From Flaviramulus sp. BrNp1-15 (GTDB lineage Bacteria; Bacteroidota; Bacteroidia; Flavobacteriales; Flavobacteriaceae), in NCBI RefSeq assembly GCF_022259695.1, contig NZ_CP092099.1:3184001-3248000 (forward strand): DNA of 64,000 nt. The letters run 5' to 3'. The first letter of the stretch is position 1, and each line of letters opens with the position of its first letter. Made by a program: the position numbers and the translations under genes. The notes under the pieces were generated by a model, which worked only from the letters and a program-made list of their open reading frames with translations, made no database searches and had not been told where the DNA came from. Positions 29,001-37,908 of this stretch are shown here, piece after piece.

Positions 29001-29360
29001 AACAATTCCTGCTGACTCTGAGATATCCTCAAACTTAAAATTTCCTTTATTTAAAAAGAGTTTATTTCCTTCCATATTTGCAGTAAGGTAAATATCTGGA
29101 AGTCCATCATTATTTATATCGCCAATAGCAACTCCTCCTCCATTATAAAAATTTCGATATTTAAAAATATTGAAGTTTTTTTGATTTACTACTTTGTTTA
29201 CAAAGTTAATACCTGTTTCTGCAGGACTCATTAAGGTAAATAGCGTTTCTTTTTTATTATCAACTTCTGTTTTTTCCTTCTTATCAGATTTACACGAATT
29301 AATAAAAACTGCTAAACTAAAAAGCAGCAAAAAATTAAACTTTGTTAATCTCTTTTTCAT
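25998..29360 (-). CDS. FG-GAP/VCBS-repeat and ASPIC/UnbV lipoprotein 2
   Basis: This 1120-residue paralogue has the lipobox INSC (Cys23), N-terminal FG-GAP repeats with DINNDGLPDIY-type calcium loops, a central ASPIC/UnbV domain (VPSRGFQSSVDYTMTIGLG), and C-terminal FG-GAP repeats. Compared with its neighbours it has an extra charged segment near residues 30-40. It starts 2 nt after paralogue 3 stops and overlaps paralogue 1 by 8 nt, so all three are co-transcribed. It shares a 28-nt identical DNA stretch with paralogue 1 (27847-27874 and 24567-24594). Confidence 0.88.
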   Translation of the reverse strand: MKKRLTKFNFLLLFSLAVFINSCKSDKKEKTEVDNKKETLFTLMSPAETGINFVNKVVNQKNFNIFKYRNFYNGGGVAIGDINNDGLPDIYLTANMEGNKLFLNKGNFKFEDISESAGIVGNKPWSTGVVMVDINQDGLLDIYVSNAGNLEGNNHDNDLYINNGDLTFTQKAEEYNLAKTGFSTHASFFDYDKDGDLDAYILNNSNIPVSSLGYAEQRDKRAQDWENVPEIFRGVGDMLLRNDNGKFVDVSEEAGIYGSLIGFGLGVMISDINGDLYPDIYVSNDFYERDYLYINQQDGTFTEEIKDWTSHLCLSAMGVDMADINNDGNIDIFITDMLPEGDQRVKSVMTFEGYNVFKLKQSKDFHQQYIQNTLQINNGNNTFSETAYYSGVAATDWSWAGLLFDMDNDGFRDIFITNGVNHDLTDLDFVDFFANDIIQKMALTGKKEAIDSIIKKMPVRPQPNYAYRNNKDITFSNANKDWGFETPTLSNGAAYADLDNDGDLDLVINNVNMDAYVYKNNSETFTNNNHIRIKLKGSKANPFAIGSTIKLYYEDNIVVQEQVPSRGFQSSVDYTMTIGLGEVKTIDSLRVIWPNDKTQKLENIEVNQVLTLNLDDAKDTQKPFKLEKKKTLLAELPNTKFLAHKENQYSDFDHEGLIPKMLSQEGPALAVGDVNGDGNEDFYIGGAKDQQGVLYLNLGNGNIKLLPQKAFVEDANLEDTAATFFDADKDGDLDLIVGSGGNEVGEENNYKPRLYLNNGKGVFSLSPNYLPKTNKNISVIVTNDFDNDGDEDVFVGSRSVVGTYGVNPNHLFLENNGDGTFSDATERLAYDLKNAGMVTNAIWADINGDGKKDLITVSEWDTPKIFRNTGRRLTKMDSSLDEMSGMWGVLEAADFDNDGDLDLVFGNQGENTTYRTTKEHPMRMWVNDFDNNGTIEQIVTRDFDGKDYPVHMKKELTAQMVKLKKENLKASEYAKRTINELFSKEIIDNAIKKQSSTTETVVAINNGNGQFSIKKLPSRVQLSCVCGITCTDINNDGNVDIIMGGNNFEFKPQYSRLDANLGNVLINKGDFNFEWQDYNTSGFAISDEIKHLKQFKDKDGKTYVIAAINDSKPKIFSINE

Positions 29361-29362
29361 AT

Positions 29363-32300
29363 TTATTTACTTTTCTTTAAAAAAATTGGAGTGTCATTAT
29401 TTCTTGAAACTATGAAATAGATATTATCATTAATTTCTATTTTTTCAATGTTTCTAGCGGGTCCTGAAATATCAAATTGCTGATTTTCAATTTCATGAAA
29501 AAATCCTTCTTTGTCATTTAGCAAAAGACTCCCATGCGAAGCGTCTAATTTACCTAAATGTGTACTAATTTCGTAGTTATTACCTACTAAAAGTATATCT
29601 AAAAAACTATCGTTATTAAAATCATCAACAAACATATCATTTACAGTTGATACTTGTGTCATTAAAGGCAATTGGTGTTTTTTGAAAGTATTATTTCCTA
29701 GATTTTCAAAATAACAAGATGCTAGTTCGTAAACGTGTTTTTTGTAAGCACTTTTAATTTTATCTGAAGGTAATAAGTCGTTAAACTTTGCATTTGCAAA
29801 ATTTTGATACGACAGGTATTTTTTATTTAAAAGTGGAATTTGTTTTACAAGCTCATCTTTAGATGAGAATGTAGTTTCCTGGTTTTGATAAAAGTAAGTC
29901 ACAATTGGATCTATAGTTCCGTTATCATCAAAATCATTACTGTACAATGTTATTGGCTCCTCGTAAGAAGCTTTAAGTCTTGTGTTTAAACCCCAATTTC
30001 CTGCAACAATATCTAAATCTCCATCTTTATCAAAATCTGCAACTTTTACTGAGTTCCACCAACCGTTGGTATTTTCAATATTACTTTTTGTTTGAAGGTG
30101 TAATTTTTTCCCATCGTTTATAAAAACACTTACTGGCATCCAATAGCCAACTGCTATGGCATCTAACAATTTATCATTATTTAAATCAACCCAAACAATG
30201 TCTTGAACATTTCCTATATTTTGAAATTCTTCACCAAACATAGTGCTTACATTAGTAAAATTTCCTTTTCCATCATTTTCAAAAATGTATTGCTTTGGTG
30301 TTATTCCAAATTGCCACGGAAGGAGGTTTGAAGTGATTACAATATCTAAATCTGAATCATTATCAATATCAACCGCTTTTACTTTTGATGCATTAATTTC
30401 AATATTATCAAACTGAGTGGTATCTTTTACAAACGACCCATTTTCATTAAAATAAAGCCTTGGCTGTATAGGTTTACCTCTTTTAAACTCATTACCTCCA
30501 CTTACTACAAGTAGATCCTTAAAACCATCTCCATTTGCATCAAAAAATGCAGAACTAATATCTTCACTTATCTCATCAACTAAAAACAATTCCTCTTGAA
30601 CAGATTGAAACTCGCTTTCATTTATCTGAAGTAGTAGCTGACTAGATTGTTTTTTTCCTCCACAGACAAAAACATCTTCTAATCCATCGTTATTAATATC
30701 AGCAACAGAAACACTTGAACCCAGATTTGTACTTGCATAAGGTACAAGTGGATCTCTATTAAACTCAATAGAGCTATTATCTTTATGTTTAAAATTGAAA
30801 AGTGATGGTATATTTAATAAGCAAGAATTAGTCTTATTTATAGGAAGCTTGTAATAATTTCCTTTAGCATTTTCTATTGCAACGGTAATTTCCTGATTAA
30901 TTGCAACGTTTTTAATGGTTTGATAAGCACCATTTGGCCAGATTACTTGTAAAGAATCTATTCTTGTAGTTTCACCTAAACCTATATAAACTTTTGGTTC
31001 TACTGATGATAAGTAGCCTCGAGTTGTATAATTTTCATTTGCATTTACTTTATTGTCTTTAAAGGCGTAAACTTTTGCTCCAATACCATTAGGATTGTTT
31101 TTAGCACCTTTAAACTTCACTTTTAAGTAAGTGTTTTTAATACTATCTTTTACTAATGTATTTTCTAAAATAAAAGCTGTTTCGTTTACATTATTCACAA
31201 CAATATCTAAATCCCCATCATTATCAAAATCTGCATAACCCGCTCCATTACTAAAAGAGGTATTGTTGTCTAGCCATTTTTTGGAATAATCATCAAACGT
31301 ATTATTACCATTGTTTTTAAAGAAATAATTCTGAATTTTCTTTTCGGGAATTTTATTAATTAAAGCTAGCTCATCTTCGGTTAGTTTACCATCAAGTTTC
31401 TTTTGAATTTCTTCATTAGAAATAAAGCTAATAAAATCCATATCATTTGTTGCTCCTAAAATACCATTTGTAATATAAATATCCTTTTCACCATCATTAT
31501 CAAAATCTGCAACTAAAGGACTCCAAGACCATTCTGTAGCAGCAATTCCACTTAAATAACCAACCTCATTAAAATTTCCGTTACCTGCATTAACATGAAA
31601 TGTGTTCTGCATAAATTGAGGCGAATACCCATATTTTAAATAAGACTCGTAAGTTTGATACGGATATTCTAATCCTGAAGTCTTATAGGTTTTGATATCC
31701 TCTGGTAACATATCTAATGAAATGATATCCATAAGACCATCATTATTTAAGTCGTTAACTGCATTTCCCATTGAAAAATGCGTGGTATGACCTAACTTTG
31801 ACTTATCTGCTGAAATAATTTCTTTAAACGTTTTATCTTTTTGGTTGATATATAAATAATCATTCTCAAAAAAATCATTACCTACATAAATGTCTGGATA
31901 ACCATCATTATTTACATCACTTACAGAAACTCCTAGACCATAACCTATTGTTCCCTGAAAAATCCCTGATTGATTGGAAACATTATGAAATATTCCATTT
32001 TTGTTTTCGTATAGTTTGTCTCCAGATAAAGAATCGACACCATTTCTTTTTCTACCATTTCCATAATTTCTATTTGGATGCACCGAATGGTTTAAAAGAA
32101 ACATATCAAGGTCGGAATCTAAATCGTAATCAAAAAAAACGGCTTGGGTAGAATAGCCTTTAAAATCTAGTCCATATTTTTTAGATTCTTCTTTAAAAAA
32201 AGGCTTCCCATTTTTGTTACCTTGATTTACAAATAATAAGTTTGAATCTGTTTTATCATCAAAAATTGATGCTGTTTTACAAACATAAATATCTAAAAGA

Positions 32301-32665
32301 CCGTCATTGTTAATATCTACAGTAGCAACACCTGTTGTCCATCCTTTACTATTGTTTATCCCTGCCTGAGTTGTAACATCTTTAAATTTGAAACCTCCTA
32401 AATTAATATAGAGTTTATCATCTTTTTGATTTGATGTGAAGTAAACATCAATCAATCCATCATTATTAAAATCTCCTACAGAAACACCTGCCCCATTATA
32501 AAAATACAAATATTTTAAAATGTTAAATTCAGGAGTATTTGATAAATTATTTGTGAAATCTATTCCTGTCTCTTTTTCGTTTAATTGATTAAAAAGCGTT
32601 TCATTCTTATTACAAGAATAAAACAATAAAAAAAACACAATGAATATTTTATTCAAATTCAACAT
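29363..32665 (-). CDS. FG-GAP/VCBS-repeat and ASPIC/UnbV lipoprotein 3
   Basis: The 1100-residue product has the lipobox FYSC (Cys18) and the same layout as the next two genes: two FG-GAP blocks flanking an ASPIC/UnbV segment (TTRGYLSSVEPKVYIGLG). It is the first of the three and lies 179 nt downstream of susD, after a strong hairpin. It therefore needs either read-through from susCD or its own promoter. In Bacteroidota such proteins often accompany SusC/SusD systems, but no enzymatic role has been assigned that I can name. Confidence 0.88.
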   Translation of the reverse strand: MLNLNKIFIVFFLLFYSCNKNETLFNQLNEKETGIDFTNNLSNTPEFNILKYLYFYNGAGVSVGDFNNDGLIDVYFTSNQKDDKLYINLGGFKFKDVTTQAGINNSKGWTTGVATVDINNDGLLDIYVCKTASIFDDKTDSNLLFVNQGNKNGKPFFKEESKKYGLDFKGYSTQAVFFDYDLDSDLDMFLLNHSVHPNRNYGNGRKRNGVDSLSGDKLYENKNGIFHNVSNQSGIFQGTIGYGLGVSVSDVNNDGYPDIYVGNDFFENDYLYINQKDKTFKEIISADKSKLGHTTHFSMGNAVNDLNNDGLMDIISLDMLPEDIKTYKTSGLEYPYQTYESYLKYGYSPQFMQNTFHVNAGNGNFNEVGYLSGIAATEWSWSPLVADFDNDGEKDIYITNGILGATNDMDFISFISNEEIQKKLDGKLTEDELALINKIPEKKIQNYFFKNNGNNTFDDYSKKWLDNNTSFSNGAGYADFDNDGDLDIVVNNVNETAFILENTLVKDSIKNTYLKVKFKGAKNNPNGIGAKVYAFKDNKVNANENYTTRGYLSSVEPKVYIGLGETTRIDSLQVIWPNGAYQTIKNVAINQEITVAIENAKGNYYKLPINKTNSCLLNIPSLFNFKHKDNSSIEFNRDPLVPYASTNLGSSVSVADINNDGLEDVFVCGGKKQSSQLLLQINESEFQSVQEELFLVDEISEDISSAFFDANGDGFKDLLVVSGGNEFKRGKPIQPRLYFNENGSFVKDTTQFDNIEINASKVKAVDIDNDSDLDIVITSNLLPWQFGITPKQYIFENDGKGNFTNVSTMFGEEFQNIGNVQDIVWVDLNNDKLLDAIAVGYWMPVSVFINDGKKLHLQTKSNIENTNGWWNSVKVADFDKDGDLDIVAGNWGLNTRLKASYEEPITLYSNDFDDNGTIDPIVTYFYQNQETTFSSKDELVKQIPLLNKKYLSYQNFANAKFNDLLPSDKIKSAYKKHVYELASCYFENLGNNTFKKHQLPLMTQVSTVNDMFVDDFNNDSFLDILLVGNNYEISTHLGKLDASHGSLLLNDKEGFFHEIENQQFDISGPARNIEKIEINDNIYFIVSRNNDTPIFLKKSK

Positions 32666-32790
32666 TCTTTTTTATAGCATTTAAATTCTTGCGTAAAAAT
32701 TATTGACAAGAAACACGCAATTTAGAATTATAAATTGAAGCTTTTAATTAATAAAAGTTTAAAAAGATTAATGAAAAGTTAATAACAAAA

Positions 32791-32818
32791 AAAAGAAGGA
32801 GATAAATCTCCTTCTTTT
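32791..32818 (-). terminator. Strong hairpin terminator after susD
   Basis: AAAAGAAGGAGA (32791-32802) and TCTCCTTCTTTT (32807-32818) form a perfect 12-bp stem with a TAAA loop. It lies 27 nt beyond the susD stop. On the minus strand it is followed by seven or more T residues. It should terminate or attenuate the susCD transcript ahead of the lipoprotein genes. Confidence 0.8.
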
Positions 32819-32844
32819 AAACTTTTAAATACTATTTCTTTTTA

Positions 32845-34407
32845 TTAGTACCCTGGATTTTGTGTTAAATTAGGGTTAGATAAAAGTGCTCCTGCTGGAA
32901 TTGGGAAAAGATTTTTTGTTTCGTCACCTACAGCATCTGGGTTTTTAAACTCCCAATCTTTTGTAAATTGTCCAAAACGTACTAAATCATTTCTTCTCCA
33001 CATTTCTTTATAAAACTCTCTACCTCTTTCATCAATCATGTCTGACTCTGTTAAAGAACCTAGTGGAGTTGCACCTCTTAGAGTACGTAATTCATTAACC
33101 ATTGCTAGTGCATCACCTCCAGTAGCTCCACGCATAATAGCTTCAGCTTTCATTAAATGAGCATCAGCATATCTAAACATAATCTCGTGACTCGTAAATG
33201 ATCCATTTACAGGATGATACTTAATAGTTCTAATACCTGTTGCATCATTATTACCTACTAGCCCAGGAAAATCACGTGTAAACTCTAAATCTTGACCTGC
33301 TCTATTTTTAAGAACTGTTCCGTCTTCATTATATTGCTTTCCAATTAAGAAACCATAACCAATTCCTAAGTTAGTCATATCTGCATTTGAAGCGTCAGGA
33401 ACCCAACCTCTTCTTTCTTCTTGACCAGCTCCAACATAGTTGTTATCTGGTGCACCTTCGAATAAATCGTAGAATTCAGATAAGGTAGTAAAACCGTTCC
33501 AACCTCCACCTTCATTATCTGGGGCGTTGATATTGTAGTGCATACCATTCCATATTCTATTACCTACACCTGTTGGTAACCACCAGATTGTTTCATTATC
33601 TGCATCTTGTTTAAAAATATCGAAATAACCAGACTCTAAAGCAAATCCTTCTGCAGCAATTTCATCAACTAAAGCTACAACTTGATTCATATTCCCAGCA
33701 TCTGCAGATCCTGTTCCATCATATACATGAGCATTTAATAACAATTTAGCTTTTAAAAATCTAGCCGCTGCTTTTGTTCCTCTTTTAAGGTCGTCACCAC
33801 TACCAGCAGAAGCTGCAGGTAATCCAGCAATTGCTGTATCTAAATCTGACAACGCTAATGCTAATGCATCAGTTCTACTTAAAACTTCAGGATTTATTTC
33901 TGGTCCTTCTCCTGGATTTCTAAAAGGCACTTGTCCAAAATTATCCATAATAATATATATAGCATAAGCTCTAATAAAGCTAGCATGTGCAGCTTGTTCA
34001 GCATTAGCTCCACTAGCTGGGTCAAGAATCTCTGATGCTCCAAAAATTGTTGAATTCCAGTTATTCCATGCCGCTAAAATATAATTGTGATTCGCATCCC
34101 AACTATGTGTGTGTAATGTTCTCCAAATACCATTATCACCCCAGTCTGTTCCACGAGTAGGTATTAATAATTCATCTGTAGAAACTTCTGAAATTGCATA
34201 AATATTTGCCTGATCTCCTACTCTGTTTAATCCGTTGTAGGCATTATCAATAGATGCATCAACATCACTAACTCCTGGAAAAGCTCCACTTTCTGCTGGC
34301 GGATTAATAATGGAGTCTGTACCTTCTATTTCGAGATCGGTACATGATGCAATAAATATTGTTAACAAAGGCAACAATACATATTTTTTAATTTGTTTTG
34401 TTTTCAT
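32845..34407 (-). CDS. susD: SusD/RagB-type outer-membrane glycan-binding lipoprotein
   Basis: This 520-residue lipoprotein (lipobox IASC, Cys22) shows the SusD pattern. It has the N-terminal NAYNGLNRVGDQ helix region, helical TPR-like segments (ARFLKAKLLLNA), and the C-terminal EIMFRYADAHLMKAEA, LRTLRGATPL and ERGREFYKEMWRRNDLVRFG motifs. It binds the substrate at the cell surface and forms the lid of the SusC channel. It follows susC by 14 nt. The locus context suggests a sucrose-, fructan- or trehalose-type ligand. Confidence 0.95.
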   Translation of the reverse strand: MKTKQIKKYVLLPLLTIFIASCTDLEIEGTDSIINPPAESGAFPGVSDVDASIDNAYNGLNRVGDQANIYAISEVSTDELLIPTRGTDWGDNGIWRTLHTHSWDANHNYILAAWNNWNSTIFGASEILDPASGANAEQAAHASFIRAYAIYIIMDNFGQVPFRNPGEGPEINPEVLSRTDALALALSDLDTAIAGLPAASAGSGDDLKRGTKAAARFLKAKLLLNAHVYDGTGSADAGNMNQVVALVDEIAAEGFALESGYFDIFKQDADNETIWWLPTGVGNRIWNGMHYNINAPDNEGGGWNGFTTLSEFYDLFEGAPDNNYVGAGQEERRGWVPDASNADMTNLGIGYGFLIGKQYNEDGTVLKNRAGQDLEFTRDFPGLVGNNDATGIRTIKYHPVNGSFTSHEIMFRYADAHLMKAEAIMRGATGGDALAMVNELRTLRGATPLGSLTESDMIDERGREFYKEMWRRNDLVRFGQFTKDWEFKNPDAVGDETKNLFPIPAGALLSNPNLTQNPGY

Positions 34408-34421
34408 AATTCTTCTTTTTT

Positions 34422-37400
34422 TTAAAATGTTGCTCTTAATCCTAATGTAAAAGTTCTAGGTCTTGGGTATCCAGACCAGTCAATACCAGCCGTAGGTAGA
34501 TTGTTTAATAAATCTGCTCCTGCTGGATTTACACTTACTTCTGGATCCAACCCACTGTAATCTGTGATTAATAATAAGTTTTGACCTGTTAAAGACATTC
34601 TTAAACTTTTAAAAGTTCCTTCTCCACTTAATGGAAAGTTGTATCCTAGAGTTGCATTTTGTAATCTAATAAAGTCTCCTTTTTCTAAAAATCTTGTAGA
34701 TACTGATGCAGCTGCAGATCCAGATTCCCCATTACCTATCACATCTTGTGTTACGTTTCTTCCACCTGCAATTGAACCTGCTGTAAAGAATGCATTCTTT
34801 GTATTGTTATATACATGATAATCAAACTGACCATTAAAATAAGCTGATAAATCCCAGTTCTTATATGATAAACTGGTAGATAAACCTGCTAATACATCAG
34901 GCACAGCATCTTTTCCAACAAAAGTTTGAACATCACCAATTGGCTGACCATTTGAATCAAAACCTTCAAATTCTCTCAAGAAATACGAAAATAATGGGTA
35001 TCCTCCTGCTAAAATTTGCGCATAAGCTCCTGTTAAACCTTGTCCTCTAATCGTACCTGCCTGAATTAAACCTCCAAAATCCTGCAATTCATTTTCATTG
35101 AATGACATGTTGTAAGACATATTCCAGTTAAAATCTTCAGACTGAATAATATCGTAAGCTATCATAAATTCAACACCTTGATTTAATATAGTACCATCTA
35201 AATTAGTAAAGAAGAATGGCTGTGGAGATGGTTGAGCAGCTTGAATTTGTAATAAGAAATCTGTAGTTTCTTTTCTATACACATCAATACTACCAGAAAG
35301 TCTGTCATTGTTAAAACCAAAATCAAGACCAACATTATATGATGTGGTTTCTTCCCACTTTAATGAAGGATCAGCGAACGATACTGAATTAGTACCAGGT
35401 ATGTTTAAATCACCCCCATTTTGTATTCCTTGAGTGCCATATCTAGTACGGTTCACAAAGTTACCATAACCAATACCCTCTTGATTACCTGTGATACCAG
35501 CTCCTAGACGAAGTTTTAAAGTAGAAACCTTATCTCCAATAAAATCTTCTTCATTTATTTTCCAAGCAAATGCTCCAGAAGGGAAGTAACCATATTGATT
35601 ATCTCCACCAAAACGAGATGAACCATCAGCTCTAAATGTTGCAGTAAATAAATATTTATTTGCAATGGTATAATTAACTCTACCGAAGAACGATTGTAAT
35701 TCATCAGTATTATCAAATCTATCAGCAAAAATTGAATTCACTGCTAAGCTTGGTGCATTAATATTATCTGTTGCAATAGCTGGAAATAATCTGTTTACAA
35801 AAACTTGAGATAGATTTGACCCAATACCATATTGTTGATACGGACCACTTATACGGCTTTCAATAGCATTTGCAGAACTTCTTATATCATCCACCATTCC
35901 CGTAAGGCTAGATGTGTTGAACCCCCAAGCATTGATATTAATTCCTTCTCTTCTAAAATCTTGGAATGAATAACCAACAAGAACATCTAAATTAGAATTA
36001 TCAAATTCTTTTTTATAATTTAAAGTTAATTCCATTAACTTACTTTCTGTATCCAGATTATTTATTCCTCCTCGACCATTACCTAAAATACCTGTAGAAT
36101 ACCCATAAGTATCACGAGATATTACAGCTGATCTTGATGATCTTGAACTATCGTGCCCTAAATTCAACTTAGCTGAAAACTCTGAAGAGAAATCATAGTT
36201 AAGAGATGCGTTAAATAAGTTTCTATTTGTATCTGTTAAACTTTCGTAGTTTGCTAATACGTTAGCTGGACTTGGGTTTGAACCTGGATCAAATAATGGA
36301 TCGTTAGGCCATGTAGGATTAGCAGAATATGCCATACCTAATAAATCTCCTCTAAATCCACCACTACCAGTTACCATAGGTGCTTCTTCATCAATAGCAC
36401 TCATAGTTGCCTGTAAATTAACGGTTAATTTATCATCTAAGAAACGATGTAACCAATTAACTCTACCCGTTACACGTGTTAAAGATGAATTAACAACAAC
36501 ACCTTGTTGATCGCTAAAACTAAATGTACCTCTAATGTTACCTTTACCATAGTTTTTAGAATATGATAAATTTTGATCGTTAGAAACAGAAGATCTTGTT
36601 ACTACATCTTGCCAATCTGTATTCGCACCAGCATCAACAGTAGCAGGATCACCTCCATAAGAAGCATAAGCACTTAAATATTGATCTCTGTCTAATAAAT
36701 CATACTCATCTGCTGGAGAGCTAAAACTTAAAGATGAATTAAACTCCCAAACACCTTCTCCACCAGCTTTACCTGTTTTGGTTGTAATTATTACAACACC
36801 ATTTGCACCTCTTGAACCATAGATAGCTGTAGAAGATGCATCTTTAAGTATTGAAATACTTTCGATGTCATTAGGATTTAAAAAACTTAATGGGTTACTT
36901 GATTCACTTGTTCCACCTTCACCACCTGTAATATCAGCACCACCAGCAGAAATAGATTCACCTCCTAAAGGCACGCCATCTACCACAAATAATGGATTAT
37001 TGTTTGAACGTACAGAATTTGTTCCTCTAATACGGACATTAATACCTCCACCTGGTTCACCACTAGTTTGAGAAATTTGTACACCGGCTGTTTTACCTTG
37101 AATTAGTTGCTCTGGAGATGAAATTACACCTTTCTGAAAATCTTCTGAAGTAACAGAAGCAACAGCACCAGTAGCATCTTTAACAGTAGTTGTACCATAA
37201 CCGATTACAACAACCTCATCAAGAACACTAGTGTCTTCTTCAAGTAGAACATTAATGGTTGATTGTCCATTCACAGCGATTTGTTGCGTGGCATACCCTA
37301 AGAAGCTGAACTCCAGAATTGCGTCTGCTGAATCAACATCTAAAGAATATTTACCATTAAAATCTGTTTGAGTTCCTGTAGTTGTTCCTTTTACAATTAC

Positions 37401-37523
37401 ATTAACCCCTGGTAGAGGACCTGAAACATCGGAAACAGTGCCTGTTACTGTTTGCGCATAAATAAAACTTCCTAGTAGCATAGCTAAAGGAAGCAAAAGC
37501 TTTTTTAGTAATTTGTTTTTCAT
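34422..37523 (-). CDS. susC: SusC/RagA-type TonB-dependent outer-membrane transporter
   Basis: The 1033-residue protein has a signal peptide ending near residue 23 (FIYAQ). Next is a carboxypeptidase-like regulatory domain (about 24-105, VTGTVSDVSGPLPGVNV and TDFNGKYSLDV), then a TonB box/plug region starting VVIGYGT (about 106-235). A beta-barrel ends in RTFTLGLRATF with a terminal aromatic residue. It imports oligosaccharides through the outer membrane with TonB energy and pairs with SusD. An operator copy lies 141 nt upstream of its start. Confidence 0.96.
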   Translation of the reverse strand: MKNKLLKKLLLPLAMLLGSFIYAQTVTGTVSDVSGPLPGVNVIVKGTTTGTQTDFNGKYSLDVDSADAILEFSFLGYATQQIAVNGQSTINVLLEEDTSVLDEVVVIGYGTTTVKDATGAVASVTSEDFQKGVISSPEQLIQGKTAGVQISQTSGEPGGGINVRIRGTNSVRSNNNPLFVVDGVPLGGESISAGGADITGGEGGTSESSNPLSFLNPNDIESISILKDASSTAIYGSRGANGVVIITTKTGKAGGEGVWEFNSSLSFSSPADEYDLLDRDQYLSAYASYGGDPATVDAGANTDWQDVVTRSSVSNDQNLSYSKNYGKGNIRGTFSFSDQQGVVVNSSLTRVTGRVNWLHRFLDDKLTVNLQATMSAIDEEAPMVTGSGGFRGDLLGMAYSANPTWPNDPLFDPGSNPSPANVLANYESLTDTNRNLFNASLNYDFSSEFSAKLNLGHDSSRSSRSAVISRDTYGYSTGILGNGRGGINNLDTESKLMELTLNYKKEFDNSNLDVLVGYSFQDFRREGININAWGFNTSSLTGMVDDIRSSANAIESRISGPYQQYGIGSNLSQVFVNRLFPAIATDNINAPSLAVNSIFADRFDNTDELQSFFGRVNYTIANKYLFTATFRADGSSRFGGDNQYGYFPSGAFAWKINEEDFIGDKVSTLKLRLGAGITGNQEGIGYGNFVNRTRYGTQGIQNGGDLNIPGTNSVSFADPSLKWEETTSYNVGLDFGFNNDRLSGSIDVYRKETTDFLLQIQAAQPSPQPFFFTNLDGTILNQGVEFMIAYDIIQSEDFNWNMSYNMSFNENELQDFGGLIQAGTIRGQGLTGAYAQILAGGYPLFSYFLREFEGFDSNGQPIGDVQTFVGKDAVPDVLAGLSTSLSYKNWDLSAYFNGQFDYHVYNNTKNAFFTAGSIAGGRNVTQDVIGNGESGSAAASVSTRFLEKGDFIRLQNATLGYNFPLSGEGTFKSLRMSLTGQNLLLITDYSGLDPEVSVNPAGADLLNNLPTAGIDWSGYPRPRTFTLGLRATF

Positions 37524-37908
37524 ATTGAGTTTAGTTAATAATTAATTTGTTAATTAAATGACATTTATATAGGTAGTGTTAAAATGCTGTTAATTTAATT
37601 ACGAATTTTACATTTTATAAAGATATAAAAAAATAATCAACATAAAAAAGTCTATTTTTTTACCGAAATCGTTTTCGATGATTATTATTATACTAATAAT
37701 CTTACTTTTTTATTAATATAAATAAAATCTAATTGATTAGTAATTAGGTTTTAAATGAAATTAATCCTCATATATTGTTAATTTAATAGTGTATTACCCA
37801 TAATCAATGACACTGGATTAAAACTCTGTTAACATTAAAAATATTTTTTTTATAATTAGCTTTTAAGATAAATTTACTTTTTTTCGATATAAATTTTAAA
37901 TTTTAGCA
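37524..37908. other. Divergent susC-lacI intergenic region
   Basis: This 385-nt, very AT-rich stretch separates the divergently transcribed susC and lacI genes. It holds one operator copy (37664-37677). I saw no clear TAnnTTTG/TTG promoter pair on either strand, no hairpin and no open reading frame with recognisable content. Promoters for both directions should be here. Confidence 0.6.
37664..37677. promoter_or_regulatory. LacI-type operator, copy 3 (upstream of susC, between susC and lacI)
   Basis: CGAAATCGTTTTCG differs at one base from the palindrome CGAAAACGTTTTCG. It is 141 nt upstream of the susC ATG, almost the same distance as copy 2 from GH97 (140 nt). It is 232 nt upstream of the lacI ATG. 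It could serve both promoters. Confidence 0.75.

Noticed and set aside
22757-32665. Possible toxin or RTX adhesin because of many calcium loops
   Set aside because: The loops are FG-GAP/VCBS integrin-type with an ASPIC/UnbV segment. There are no RTX nonapeptide arrays or toxin domains.
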